In this document: positions 22,641 to 33,069 of the stretch, one piece after another
Layout of the letters: every line of letters begins with the position of its first letter
How positions within the stretch are numbered: the first letter of the stretch is position 1
Assembly (NCBI RefSeq): GCF_001619985.1
Contig: NW_017264199.1
Location: 186,001-250,000, forward strand
Direction: 5' to 3'
Length of the DNA: 64,000 nucleotides
Source of the DNA: Xylona heveae TC161
Taxonomy: Eukaryota; Ascomycota; Xylonomycetes; Xylonales; Xylonaceae
Position numbers and translations under genes: made by a program
The notes under the pieces: model-generated
Databases searched by the model: none
What the model was told of the DNA's origin: nothing
Seen by the model: the letters and a program-made list of their open reading frames with translations, nothing else

Positions 22641-22996
22641 CTTGTAACAACGTCAAAATGTAAAATTGAAGCTGAAACACGCTCTTTGCAAGGTAATTTA
22701 TGTTCAAAGTCGAGTTTGTGGCGAATGTAAAGGTATTAGAGAGCAAAATAGAAGATGATAGTGATTTCTGGTAGAGTGGTAGGGTATCCGAAAGAGTCGC
22801 GCTTTGTCAGATCCACGCTCATCCTATAACGGACTAGCGTAATCGGAGCAAGCCATGGCTGATAGAGACCGCGAACTGGATCCCATGTGGGTAGCTTAGT
22901 TTCCTGCGAGTTTCTTGCGGCGAAAAGGGACCAAATTCCGCATCTACAGCAACGTAGGTACGATTGAAAGGGTGTGGTCTTCGGAAGAGCTTCGCA
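22641..22996. promoter_or_regulatory. Divergent promoter, RDS3 / pinin-like gene
   Basis: 356 bp separate the starts of two splicing-related genes transcribed in opposite directions, so their promoters overlap or adjoin. No motif singled out. Confidence 0.5.
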
Positions 22997-24079
22997 ATGT
23001 CGGATTCCCACGGGTCAGTAGATACCTCTTATCGTCTTGAGCTTCTGCTAACGGCGTTTTCTCAAGACCAATCGCATCTGCCGTCGTGCTTCCTGAGGCC
23101 GAGGAGCCTCCGCACTCTCCCCCAGGAGCTGCAAAGCGTCGACAATCTTCGATTTCTGAAGGCGATTCAAAACGACCACGTTTCGAGGACGACAGAAGAA
23201 ACAGCACACAGGGTGATCGGACCTCGCCTCATCACGCAACGGATGCAAGACGAGAAGAGCGGAGGAAAGGCGGGCAAGCTGAAGAACGCAAGCGTGGCCA
23301 GAGACTTTTTGGAGCGCTTCTCGGCGCCCTTAATCAGAATTCACCGAGCAAAGTCCAGAGGCGTCGTGCAGATATTGAAAAAAAGCAACAGGCTAAGCTG
23401 CGAGTTCAAGACGAAGAATATGATGAACTGAGAAAGAAGCGGTTAGAAGAACTCACCGTGGTAAGGCAACGAGAGCAGGTCAAGTTCGCTGAACAGTCCG
23501 TATGTATATCCGTCTCGCGGTAAAGAGGCTCTTGTTTATATTCCATACAGATGCGAATACGTCATTCAAATCTTCTCGCCATGGCGCATTTTCTCTATAC
23601 CGACACAGAACCGCGATTGGTAATGAATCTCGAGCTCCCTTTCCGTTACTAGGCTGGCACTAATAAGAAATCAGTACTACAAGCCATGGGAGTTACTACC
23701 AGGAGACGAAGATCGAATCAAGAAGCAGGTTGAGGAAGCTGAGGAGGTAATACAACGAGAACTCAAAGAATTCGAAGACCGCCGGCAATCCAATCCAGAC
23801 ACAGACGTTAATAAGATCAACGGCAACGACGAGAAGAAACAGGATGAAGACCACAAACCACCTATCGAACAGGGTGAATCTTCGATTCCAAATACTAATC
23901 AAACAGAAGATGCAAGACCTCAGGGTGACGGTGCTGCAGACACCGCTCATCAGATACACCACCCTCCGCCTACTGAGCCTTCACATGCACCTGTATCGGA
24001 GCACGATGCGGCGAAAGAGAATGGCGATGACGCTGGCGAGGTGGTTCTTGAAGCCGAAGAGGACACTGTCATTTATTAG
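22997..24079 (+). CDS. Pinin/SDK/MemA-domain protein
   Basis: Homologue of the splicing-associated protein pinin. Four exons, 22997-23013, 23067-23499, 23551-23619 and 23675-24079, give 307 residues. The start MSDSHGPIASAVVLPE needs a GTCAGT donor, less common than the rest of the window. The pinin core is clear: KRGQRLFGALLGALNQN, VQRRRADIEKKQQAKLRVQDEEYDELRKKR, REQVKFAEQSMRIRHSNLLAMAHFLYTDTEPRLYYKPWELLP, then a Glu-rich coiled coil and an acidic disordered tail. It is divergent from RDS3, another spliceosome gene. Exon 1 is the weakest part of the model. Confidence 0.87.
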
Positions 24080-24790
24080 TGCCCTCCGTCTTCAGTCCTT
24101 TGTACAACTTGTTTTCCGTTCAACTTTAAACCTTTGCATCTCCATTGCTTCTGAAACGCTTTTACACGCATCATGAGACCTACGGTTCGTTTTTTGGCTG
24201 ATTTGATAAAAGTGGGGAAAGGGGACCAGGAAGCGAGGCGTTTGGGAGCCAGCGAATTTCTCCATCTTGTATTTCTGCATTTCCTTTTCGTCATATCCGA
24301 GAAGGAGTTTCATGGAAGTTCTGTGAAAGTGATTGCGTTGCATTTTCACGCACTTGTTGTCCGCAAAATTAACCGACTCCGATTTGCGCATCTAAGGAAA
24401 ATAAACATGTTGTTCGCAGAAGCGTTTCTTATCTCAACCTTAGGACATACATGTCAAGCATAGCTATAAAACAACATTGAGCTTTGAAGCAAGCTTCTCA
24501 GCTTAATTACGATCTCTGAATGGATTAATCTCTTCCTGTCTGCTCATTAGAAATAGCCCCTCATGTGCTGTAGAGAGCGCTTGGGGCACCCCACATACGA
24601 AGCCGAAATTTGTATTTCAGTACGATCATACCGAACTACTTCAAAAGTCATCATGTGAGTTTGCTAATTTACACCTTCAATTTGGTAATGGCGCTCTGTT
24701 GTGAGCGCCGCAAAAAGAGCTAGAGTACAAAGACGATCAGAGAATATCAGTACAGGGATCCAGCCGAGCCTCCTAAAAATCCAGCGGGGT
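24080..24790. other. Convergent intergenic region
   Basis: 711 bp between two 3' ends. Short frames on both strands, no similarity noticed. Nothing further seen. Confidence 0.5.
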
Positions 24791-26321
24791 TCAGTGAGGG
24801 AGAACTCTCGTTTCAAAAGTAACGCCAGCCTTTTTCAAATTGTCGATAAACGCTTGACCGAGCGTAGCCGGGGTTAAAATCCCTCCTCCCAACTTTTTTG
24901 CAAGTGTGTCTTCTCGAAGGATTGTGATTGCAGCCTGTGCGAGGAATATTCCGCTAACATGATAATTCCCACCGTCATATCGCATTCGAGCAATTGCGCG
25001 TTGAGGGTTGGGATCAGCCTGATCCGCAATACCCATTGCTCTATATTCGATATGGTCTCTTGCAGAAACGCTGCATCATGTCAACCGAGAGGATCCATAA
25101 AAGTGTTCCATTTTGGGATAACTCACTCTCTCGAATCGCCTTGTCCAGGCTCATATACTAGCCTTTTAAGAAGCCAACGGATAGGAGGGAACAACAGGCA
25201 GAAGAAGCCTAGAGCGAACGCAATTCTAATTATTGCGCCAGTAATGGTATTCCTGGTTCGCATATATCCGCTGAAATAAAATTTTGGCCCATAAAAGCTA
25301 CCGCCGCCCATCAAGCCCCAGCTGCGGTGAACAATGACCCGATCAGCTGTACCTTGAGGTGATGTCGTCAGTACTCCTAAGTCGGGAACATATCGTACAC
25401 CGAGGATTCTCTCTGTTAGAGATGGCGCATGACTGGAAGGATGGCCAGGTACTGGAGACAATGCCCAAGGCTTTGTTGCCTCGTGTAACTCCGTCACGCT
25501 GTATCGATCGGCCAGGTTCAATATGGTTGAAAGAGTCCCACCGCTGAGAGAACCTCTGGGTTTGGTTAGCACTTATCGTGCGTAAGATGAGCGAAGTGCT
25601 TACGATATGCTATGGAGTGAGTATATCAGTTCTTTCAAGCTTGCTGACGCATGTTCCCTGATAACCGTTGCAAGGGACCAGGTCAATAAGTCCGCCGGAG
25701 CGCTCTCAATTCCAATTTCAGGTATTATCTGGTGTCATAGTCAGTATTGATGAGAGTCCACAATACTGTATAACGCACTATTGCTCCACTGGCTTTAGCT
25801 TTTTCATGGTATTTTTGAACTATCTCCAGGACCCAAACGCTTTCACCAGTACTGGGTCAAGTCAGTACAAGTCTCCTCGAGAAGGCAGGCAATGACCTTA
25901 CACGTCCAAATAATGAGTGCCATTAATTGCACAAGCCTCTACAACTGGCGTGCCATAGATGTGATATGGACCTACGGTATTTATGACTAGCTTCGTTTTT
26001 CGCGCCAGAGAATCTAAGTCTTCGCGTTTCAATTCAGTAACTTGGATGTCTGCGGACAAGCTCAGATACTATTAGATGCACTTCTCGGGAAATTCGAAGA
26101 TAGAAAATGCAAAAGATGTTACCTGGCTGGACCCGGTCAGGGTTCAACGTCGAAAGCCTTGATGCCAACGCCTCGAGTTTGCTCGCTGAGCGCCCGGCTA
26201 TGGCCCATTTGAGATTGGATGGGAGGTGAGTCGTGATATGTTCAGCACATTTTTGGCCAGTGTATCCTGTCGCACCGAACAGTACAAGTTCATATACGCG
26301 GTCTTGTGAAGCAATTTCCAT
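24791..26321 (-). CDS. Saccharopine dehydrogenase-like membrane oxidoreductase
   Basis: Rossmann-fold protein of the saccharopine dehydrogenase-like group, related to bacterial trans-acting enoyl reductases and animal SCCPDH; substrate unknown. Six exons, 26321-26123, 26049-25902, 25851-25779, 25728-25604, 25555-25127 and 25070-24791, give 417 residues with every phase consistent. The NAD(P) loop is YELVLFGATGYTGQKCAEH (residues 10-28), followed by WAIAGRS, LVINTVGPYHIYG, YLDVTGE and IIPEIGIESAPADL. A hydrophobic stretch (IIRIAFALGFFCLLFPPIRWLL) near residue 310 suggests a membrane or lipid-droplet anchor, as in SCCPDH. Donor 2 is GTAAGG; introns are 48-73 bp. Confidence 0.88.
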
Positions 26322-26897
26322 AGTGTCAAAGCAAGATTGCACCGTGAGGATTGAACTTGATCGCTTTTGATGGCCACAGACCAAAAAAGCGGTGCCACGG
26401 TCTTATATAAAATAACACTTGAGCAGCTAACACCATACTATTGATTTCTAAGAATACGGTGATATTACTAGACCAGATCATCCCTAGTTGAAGGCTTTCC
26501 TTCTCCTTTCGTAGCTTTTCCGGCGAACAATTTCCCCCTTTGTGTCCTTACTCCGAGATCTAAGGGATCGCTCTGTCTAAATGAGGTTGAAATTGACCCC
26601 TGCAGTCCGACCTCTGTCATGACCAGGCAGCTCTGGTTACGTCAAACGCCCCGCGTAGGGCTGGTCTGTGCTGTTTTAGCAACACAAAATTGCCGAGTTT
26701 CGCGGCTCAGATACCAGCAAGGTACGTACTCTTCCGAGCCTTTTTTGGGTTCCCTCAAGAAATATTCGCCAGCCCTAGGGCACACTATCCGCCAAGAATG
26801 GGTTAAGCGAGGATCCCACTCAGGGCGACTTGAATCGCATCTCAACCTTGCGATAGTAGTCTCCTCGTCAACCCTCGACTATATCAAATTAGCCAAG
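26322..26897. promoter_or_regulatory. Divergent region upstream of the ribosomal protein gene
   Basis: 576 bp shared by the oxidoreductase gene and eL43. A frame at 26619-26916 reads into the eL43 first exon but in another phase and is not coding. No firm promoter motif identified. Confidence 0.45.
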
Positions 26898-27434
26898 ATG
26901 ACGAAGCGCACCAAGAGTATGTTGTTCGATGAATTCAGGATTATCCTTGGGGATATGATATTAACATGATTTTCCAGAGGTCGGCGTGACCGGTAAATAC
27001 GGTACCAGGTATGACTGAAACGCAACACTCCTCTGCGCATATCGAAAACCACGAACGGATCAGATATTCAACGACGATTTACATGACGAAAACGACGAAT
27101 CGAAGCTGACGTACATTTTTCCACGAATATAGATATGGTGCCTCCCTCCGTAAGCAGGTGAAGAAGATGGAAATCACCCAGCACGCCCGGTACACCTGCA
27201 CCTTCTGCGGAAAGGTCACCGTCAAGCGCCAGGCTGTCGGTATCTGGGACTGCAAGTCTTGCAAGAAGACTGTTGCTGGTGGTGCCTGGACCGTCTCGTA
27301 CGTTTTTCCGTCTCCGGATTCGATCCACATTGCGAAACCTTCCGACATGGCCAAGACTGACCGCTTGTAGAACCCCCGCCGCCGCTGCTTCCCGCTCCAC
27401 CATCCGTCGTCTGAGGGAGATTGCTGAGGTTTAA
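26898..27434 (+). CDS. RPL43: 60S ribosomal protein eL43 (L37A/L43)
   Basis: Zinc-ribbon protein of the large cytosolic subunit. Four exons, 26898-26916, 26978-27008, 27133-27297 and 27371-27434, encode 92 residues, exactly the family length. [30 protein letters not shown] is followed by the zinc ribbon [13 protein letters not shown] and [15 protein letters not shown] and the ending [12 protein letters not shown]. Exons 1 and 2 are 19 and 31 nt, and introns are 61, 124 and 73 bp. Intron-rich 5' ends are common in fungal ribosomal protein genes. No snoRNA signature was found in the introns. Confidence 0.97.
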
Positions 27435-28228
27435 ACAAAAAATTTTGTTTATGAATTGGGAGGTGTGAAATTATCGTGCTGGGACGGGATATCCTTTTTT
27501 TGTGTGACGATCGTCGACACGGTCCTCGATAGCTCCATAGCACATTCACGTCTACCAATGAAACCGGGTTATCACGCATATGTCGACTCCACTTGATTAT
27601 TCCTTCGTGAACTCATTGGCCAAAGAAATATATGTCGATTCATACAGTTCGCCTTTTTTTGCGAGTAGAGTTTCTCGAGTACCCCCGGCGTTTCATTTCC
27701 CAAATTTACTGCGATCTATAGTATATATCATCTTCTGACGGCCATTTGCATTGCTTTACCATTCTGCGGCCGCTAATCCGTTCTGGAATATCATAGGAAC
27801 GGTTCCATCTCAAAGACCGCTCTAGAGATATGAGCACGAAAAGCACAATTTGAATTCCTACCTGCATCGCTGACAAGTATTAGAGCGGCTTCGAAAATAT
27901 GATATTTCTCGATGACCATTCGAATCTAGACGTTCCCTCATTATTCACATCGGATTAGACAATCTCTGATGCGTCTTATGCATTGAATTATCGTCACCGA
28001 GGCACGAGCGGTGAAGGGCAAAGCGGCGCGGCCAAAGCCGCCAACTCGTTAAGCTGCTTACCAATATAGGTTTAGCGCAATACTTACGCAGTGATACAAA
28101 ACTCGCTTCCCACCCCACATAGTTGATCATCTCTTTACATCTCGAAGACGTCTCGTCGACGATTCATCCGGGCTTCATGCAGACGCAACGCTGTTTCCGG
28201 ATAAAATTTCTCCTCTTTAACTCCAGAG
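27435..28228. other. Intergenic region, eL43 / RING-PHD gene
   Basis: 794 bp in tandem orientation; holds the eL43 3' UTR and the promoter of the RING-PHD gene. No clear coding or repeat structure. Confidence 0.5.
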
Positions 28229-30158
28229 ATGTCCGAAACATCCGATACTTGTATCGTTTGCTTAGGTGATCTTGAAGCTGAGCGGGATGAACTCCCGCCG
28301 CTCGCCGCTCGTATCAGCTCCCCTAGCTCAGATGAAGCAGTTCCCCCTAAGGCAAAGGTTGCTTCTCCTCAGCAAGGCGAACGCGTTCTTATTGCTCATC
28401 TTCTCCCTTGCGGACACAACCTTCATGATGAGTGCCTAAGACCATGGGTGGAACGAGCGAACAGTTGTCCAATATGTCGTCGGAGCTTCAATTCCGTTGA
28501 ACTTGTTCAAACAGTTGGAGGTAAGCGTTGGTCGCTCGAACATGAAATAACTGAGATCTAATAAAAACATAGGCCCTGTGATATCGTCATATCCCGTTCA
28601 GGACCGTACTCAAGTGGCGGAGATTGACCCGTCGATGCTTATTGAGGAAGAAGACGATTCCGATTCAGCTCCTTGTATCGTTTGCGGTGATGACAGCGAG
28701 GAAGAACTGCTTCTGCTTTGTGATGCCTGCAGCAATGCCTGCCATACATATTGTGCTGGTTTGGGACGTGAAGTTCCCGCGGGTCACTGGTACTGCGAGC
28801 CTTGTGCTATATCGCGAGCTATTGCAGAATCTGATCCGGGAGTCTCTCCTACTCGAAGCGCCCATCATCCTGCAGATCGCCGAACCATCGGCCAGCGAAG
28901 ACGGTTTCGAAACAGAAATCAGATTACCTCCTCAAGTTGGGCTCGGGTCTGGCAATCTGTTTGGGACAGATTAAATATTGATCTCGATTTCCCATTTGAC
29001 GATGTGCACCATTCTAGTTCTCGTCGTGCGAGAGAAAGAGAACAGGAGCGTGAGTTTCGAGAATGGGAACGTCGACTACGTGTAGCGGAAAGGCAAGGAG
29101 GTGCTGCTCGATTCCGCGACACAGCAAACACGCTTCTCGAGATTCGGGGTGGCCGACCGCGACCCGAACCTCCAGAGCCCGAGTCTCAGGACGAGCTACG
29201 TGCTTGGAATGCTTTTGAAAAGGCCAAGGAAATCCAAACTACACCATCTTCTGCTGGTCGAAATCCAGCAAGTCGAAAGCGAAAGTCAGCGACTGCATCG
29301 CCTGCGGAGCCAGATCCTGTCCCTGAGCCGGAACGAAAACTTAAGAGACCTCGAACGCGTCGCAACCAGGAACTCAACGAAGCCTTTCAAGACACTGCTG
29401 GAGAAGGATCCAGTTCTGGACGACGTCCAGGCGAACACCATGTGCCGGCTGGTCAGACTACCAGAACAGGATCCGAGGCGAATGGGAGTGGACCGAGCTT
29501 CTTGCAGTCGCTCTTGAAAGAAGTTGAAAGCTCATCAGCACCTAACGAGGAGAGTTCATTTCGTGCCGGACAATGGCCTGCTGCGAATAACGACCATGCA
29601 TCTCCTCGCATCTCCTCGCCTGGGGCTTCACCGACTGGCTCCAACCACCCGTCACCCCGGGCACTCTCAGCTACTCCTCCGCCATTTCCGAATACAAGAC
29701 CTGGTTCTCCGCTCCCCTTGACTTCGAAGATTGAGCCAGTCTTTATTCCTGCCGAATTTTCTCCGCCGCGCTTGCCCCCTCTCGATGGTTCAGGCTCAAA
29801 CCATGAAACGTCCACTGATCGATCACGCGGCAAGGTCCGTCCCTCCCGCCCCGCGCCAGCCTCATCCCCACCTTCTAGCCCATCTCGCTCAAAAGATGGC
29901 TCTCCCACTCGACCAGCGATCTCGCTATCGGCAAAGGCCGACTTACAAAAGATGGTCAGCGCGGCGCTTAAACCTCACTACCACAAGAACGAGATATCAA
30001 AGGACCAATTCACCGACATAAATCGGAATATATCTCGGATGCTGTATGACAAAGCTGGAGATGTGTCCTTTCTTGATCAAGAGGCCCGCGATAGTTGGAA
30101 AAAGGTTGCAACCGAGGAAGTATCGAAGGCAGTGGAGGCATTGCAATCGACAGAATAG
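28229..30158 (+). CDS. RING and PHD finger protein (PHRF1-like)
   Basis: Probable chromatin-reading E3 ubiquitin ligase. Exons 28229-28520 and 28573-30158 give 625 residues. The RING is at the N-terminus: TCIVCLGDLE, a 40-residue insert, then LLPCGHNLHDECLRPWVERANSCPICRR (C3H2C3 order). A PHD finger follows at about residues 125-170: CIVCGDDSEEELLLLCDACSNACHTYC, then GHWYCEPC. The next 350 residues are Ser/Pro/Arg-rich and disordered. The last 90 residues hold a conserved-looking helical block (KADLQKMVSAALKPHYHKNE, INRNISRMLYDKAGD). RING-then-PHD order matches PHRF1, which targets RNA polymerase II-linked proteins in animals; that function is not shown here. Confidence 0.88.
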
Positions 30159-31244
30159 AAACCATGGAGTTTTGTTCGGAAAGCTTTTCCATATTTATAC
30201 CTACACTGCACAGCATCGACGATTATTTCAGCGCATAGTCTAGCATTACGGGTTGATTTTTCATAGGACGTCTCTCGGGTTATTTTGATGGACAAGGATT
30301 GGAATTTTGTGCATGGCTGTCCAAGGCTTTGGGTTGATATACATATACCATGGCGTTTATTCAGCAGCGGCGGCGTCATCAAGGAAATAGACCACGGCTC
30401 GTGGCTCGTGGCTCGGTGGATTTACATTTTTATTCCTACATGTATTTAGTGACTGCATGAGCGTGCGCACTATCAAATTGTAATTTCCTCATATTCTCCC
30501 GAAGTATTGTATATCATGATGATCCCCATTTCTTCTAAACTCGAATAGTCATTGACCGCTAGCATACAAAACAGCATGATTTGCCACGATAGCTATTGTA
30601 CGAATTTTTATCTGGCTTTCTCCTTTTTTCTATAAAAAAAAATAGGAAATTTCGGGATAAATCAAGCTTGCATGACATAGATACTATTTGTTCAAAAGGA
30701 CATTGACAGAGAATGCCAACTCTGCATATCTATAAATTCCACTTAATTCCCCCCTAATTCATCAAGTTTTCTCCTCTCCTCTTTCTCTGACGTATAAAGC
30801 CAACAAAATCGAGATTGGCGCACAAAAGACCACCACCAGCCTGCCACCAAACTAATGTCTTGGCTGCGTCGGATGTACTCCGCAGGTCCGTCTACCCGAC
30901 TACCCTTGGCCCCGCCCCCGCAATCACGTCCTCGGTCGTAGGTTATAGTAGCTTTCCCAACCGCTATGTCAATTGTCCAGCAACCAGCCAGCAATTCCAC
31001 GGATTATACTTGGATCAACTGTAATCATCTTCTTCCTTTTTCATTTGCCTTCAAATCCAATTACTCTTTCCAATTGTCTTCACACTTGTTCTTTTATTTT
31101 AAAACAAAAACCACCATAAGACAAGTGAAAAGTCCAACACGACTGATCTAGTTGAGCTCGCGTGATTCATCATCGTCACATAACTGCTGGCCTGAAATAC
31201 TATACTATATACTATTTACCATATATACAATAATCAGGACCTGA
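30159..31244. other. Intergenic region, RING-PHD gene / isochorismatase gene
   Basis: 1.1 kb in tandem orientation. AT-rich with homopolymer runs (for example an A-run at 30637-30644) and C/T-rich tracts before 31245. No gene or RNA recognised. Confidence 0.5.
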
Positions 31245-32664
31245 ATGTCAAATATGGCCGGACCAGCACGACGACTGCGTGAGTGTCGAGCTTTTTCGTT
31301 TTAGTTCAGCATCAACGCATCAAGTGATTGACTTTTAACTCTGTACCTTCTTTGCCTTCATGTGTTGCGCTTTCTTGACTTTGACTTTCGTTGAAACCAT
31401 AAAAACAACAAGACCCTTAAGCTCTCATTATTTATCTTGGTTGAATTTTATTTTCCATCTTGTCTGGACCTTCTGTTTTTCCAGTTAAAAACAGTCTCTT
31501 CCGCATAACACCTTTCTAGACCTGCGCGCGCAATGAATCACCAGCCTCATATTACTCTTTCCCCTCCCTTACTCCACTAAAGGCACATTCAGTTGGAAGC
31601 TAACGTGCACGTAACAGTTAAACCTGCTCTATTGTACGTCTTTCCCAACTTCATCCTTATATCTTTGTTCAACTTCCAAAAATGAGAGAATGCCAAGAAA
31701 AGAATGATATGAAGAAAATGATACAAAATCAAAAAAGAAACTAGAAGAAGTCATAGACAAAAAAAAAGAAAAAGACCATGAAACTAATATAATCCCCTCA
31801 CAAAATCTAGTATATGCGACATCCAAGAAAAATTCCGCCCAGCCATCTGGGAATTCCCACGGGTCATCTCTACGGCCCAGAAGATGCTCAAAGCGAGCCA
31901 AGTCCTGCGGATCCCCGTCTACGCCACGACGCAGAACGCCGCGCGGTTGGGCGGACTATGTTCGGAGCTGGGACTCCCAGGTGCAGCCCCAGGCTCAACC
32001 TCAGGCTCAACCTCAACGTCAACGTCGGACATCAAAGACTTTCAGCCTTCCATAGAGACCAACCAAATCGAGCTGGTGGTGCCTCCCGTGGACAAGACGG
32101 CATTCAGCATGTACGTGCCTGGGATTGCGGAGCGGCTGGCGGCACGGTCCGAGGTGATTATCGTGGGCATCGAGAGCCACATCTGCGTGACGCAGACGGC
32201 GCTGGATCTGCTCGCGCACGGACACAAAGTGTACGTGCTTGCCGATGGGGTGAGTAGTTGCAACAAAGAGGAAATACCGCTTGCGCTGGCGAGATTGAGG
32301 AGTGAGGGTGTGGTGGTGACGACGAGTGAGTCTGTCTTGTATGAGTGTATGGGTGATGCGGGGATTAAAGAGTATGTATTTATTTATTTTATTACTTCCT
32401 TCCCATCCCTCCCTCCCTTCTTTCCATCCTTCCCGCGACCCCTCTTTTTTTTAATTTCCTTCCATCGTCTGGCTCTTTCTTTTTGTTTGCCGCTATTGAG
32501 GTCTTGAGTGGTGTATCGAGCCAGTGTACAACGGGAAAAGAAAGAAAAAGAAAAAGGAAAAGCTGACCATTGTGTTACACTATAGATTCAAGGGCATTGC
32601 GGGGCTGGTCAAGGAGACAAAGGATAGTACGAGGTCGAATCTGGAGACGCTGTGCAAGATATGA
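31245..32664 (+). CDS. Isochorismatase-family hydrolase
   Basis: Cysteine hydrolase fold of the ISOC1/2 group; substrate unknown. Exons 31245-31278, 31618-31633, 31811-32371 and 32586-32664 give 229 residues. The 16-nt second exon is needed to make the first strand LKPALFICDIQEKFR with its catalytic Asp; the rest is AIWEFPRVISTAQKMLKAS, IPVYATTQN, the Lys in PVDKTAFSM, and the nucleophile region VGIESHICVTQTALDLLAHGHKVYVLADGVSS with the catalytic Cys. The end, FKGIAGLVKE, is also family-like. Introns of 339, 177 and 214 bp are long for this window. A Ser/Thr-Gly insertion (GSTSGSTSTSTS) interrupts the middle. ATG 31254 is an alternative start. Exon 2 is inferred from frame and splice signals. 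Confidence 0.83.
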
Positions 32665-33069
32665 TTCGTTGTTTATTGTTTTTGTTGTCGTCGGAGAAAA
32701 GGAATTTTGAGACGACGCAGAGTGTCAAGCAGTTTCCTACGTACAGTCTAATATGCAAATGGCTCATTTTCCATGGAGGTCTGAGAGATTACAATGGATT
32801 ACAGCTGTGCAAATACATATACTGGCATTTCAGCAGACACGCTCGTGGCGTAACTGCTTAATCTCTTGACTCGTGCTTCAGTAAGCGCTTGTGGTCAGAG
32901 CAAGTCATTACAATAAACATACAATGCAGGCACATGAATATCAAGACAGTTTAACACAGCAACTCAGCTTTCATGTGCAAGGACGACAGCCCTGCATGTT
33001 TCTGGAAGCTGGGACCAATATGAATACTATCTCACGTGCCAGGTTCCTTTCTCAACTGAGGACCAGCCT
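32665..33069. other. Convergent intergenic region
   Basis: 405 bp between the 3' ends of the isochorismatase gene and the next minus-strand gene. Nothing recognised. Confidence 0.5.

Noticed and set aside
27009-27132. Intronic snoRNA in the eL43 gene
   Set aside because: CTGA strings are present but no acceptable C box (RTGATGA) pairs with them.
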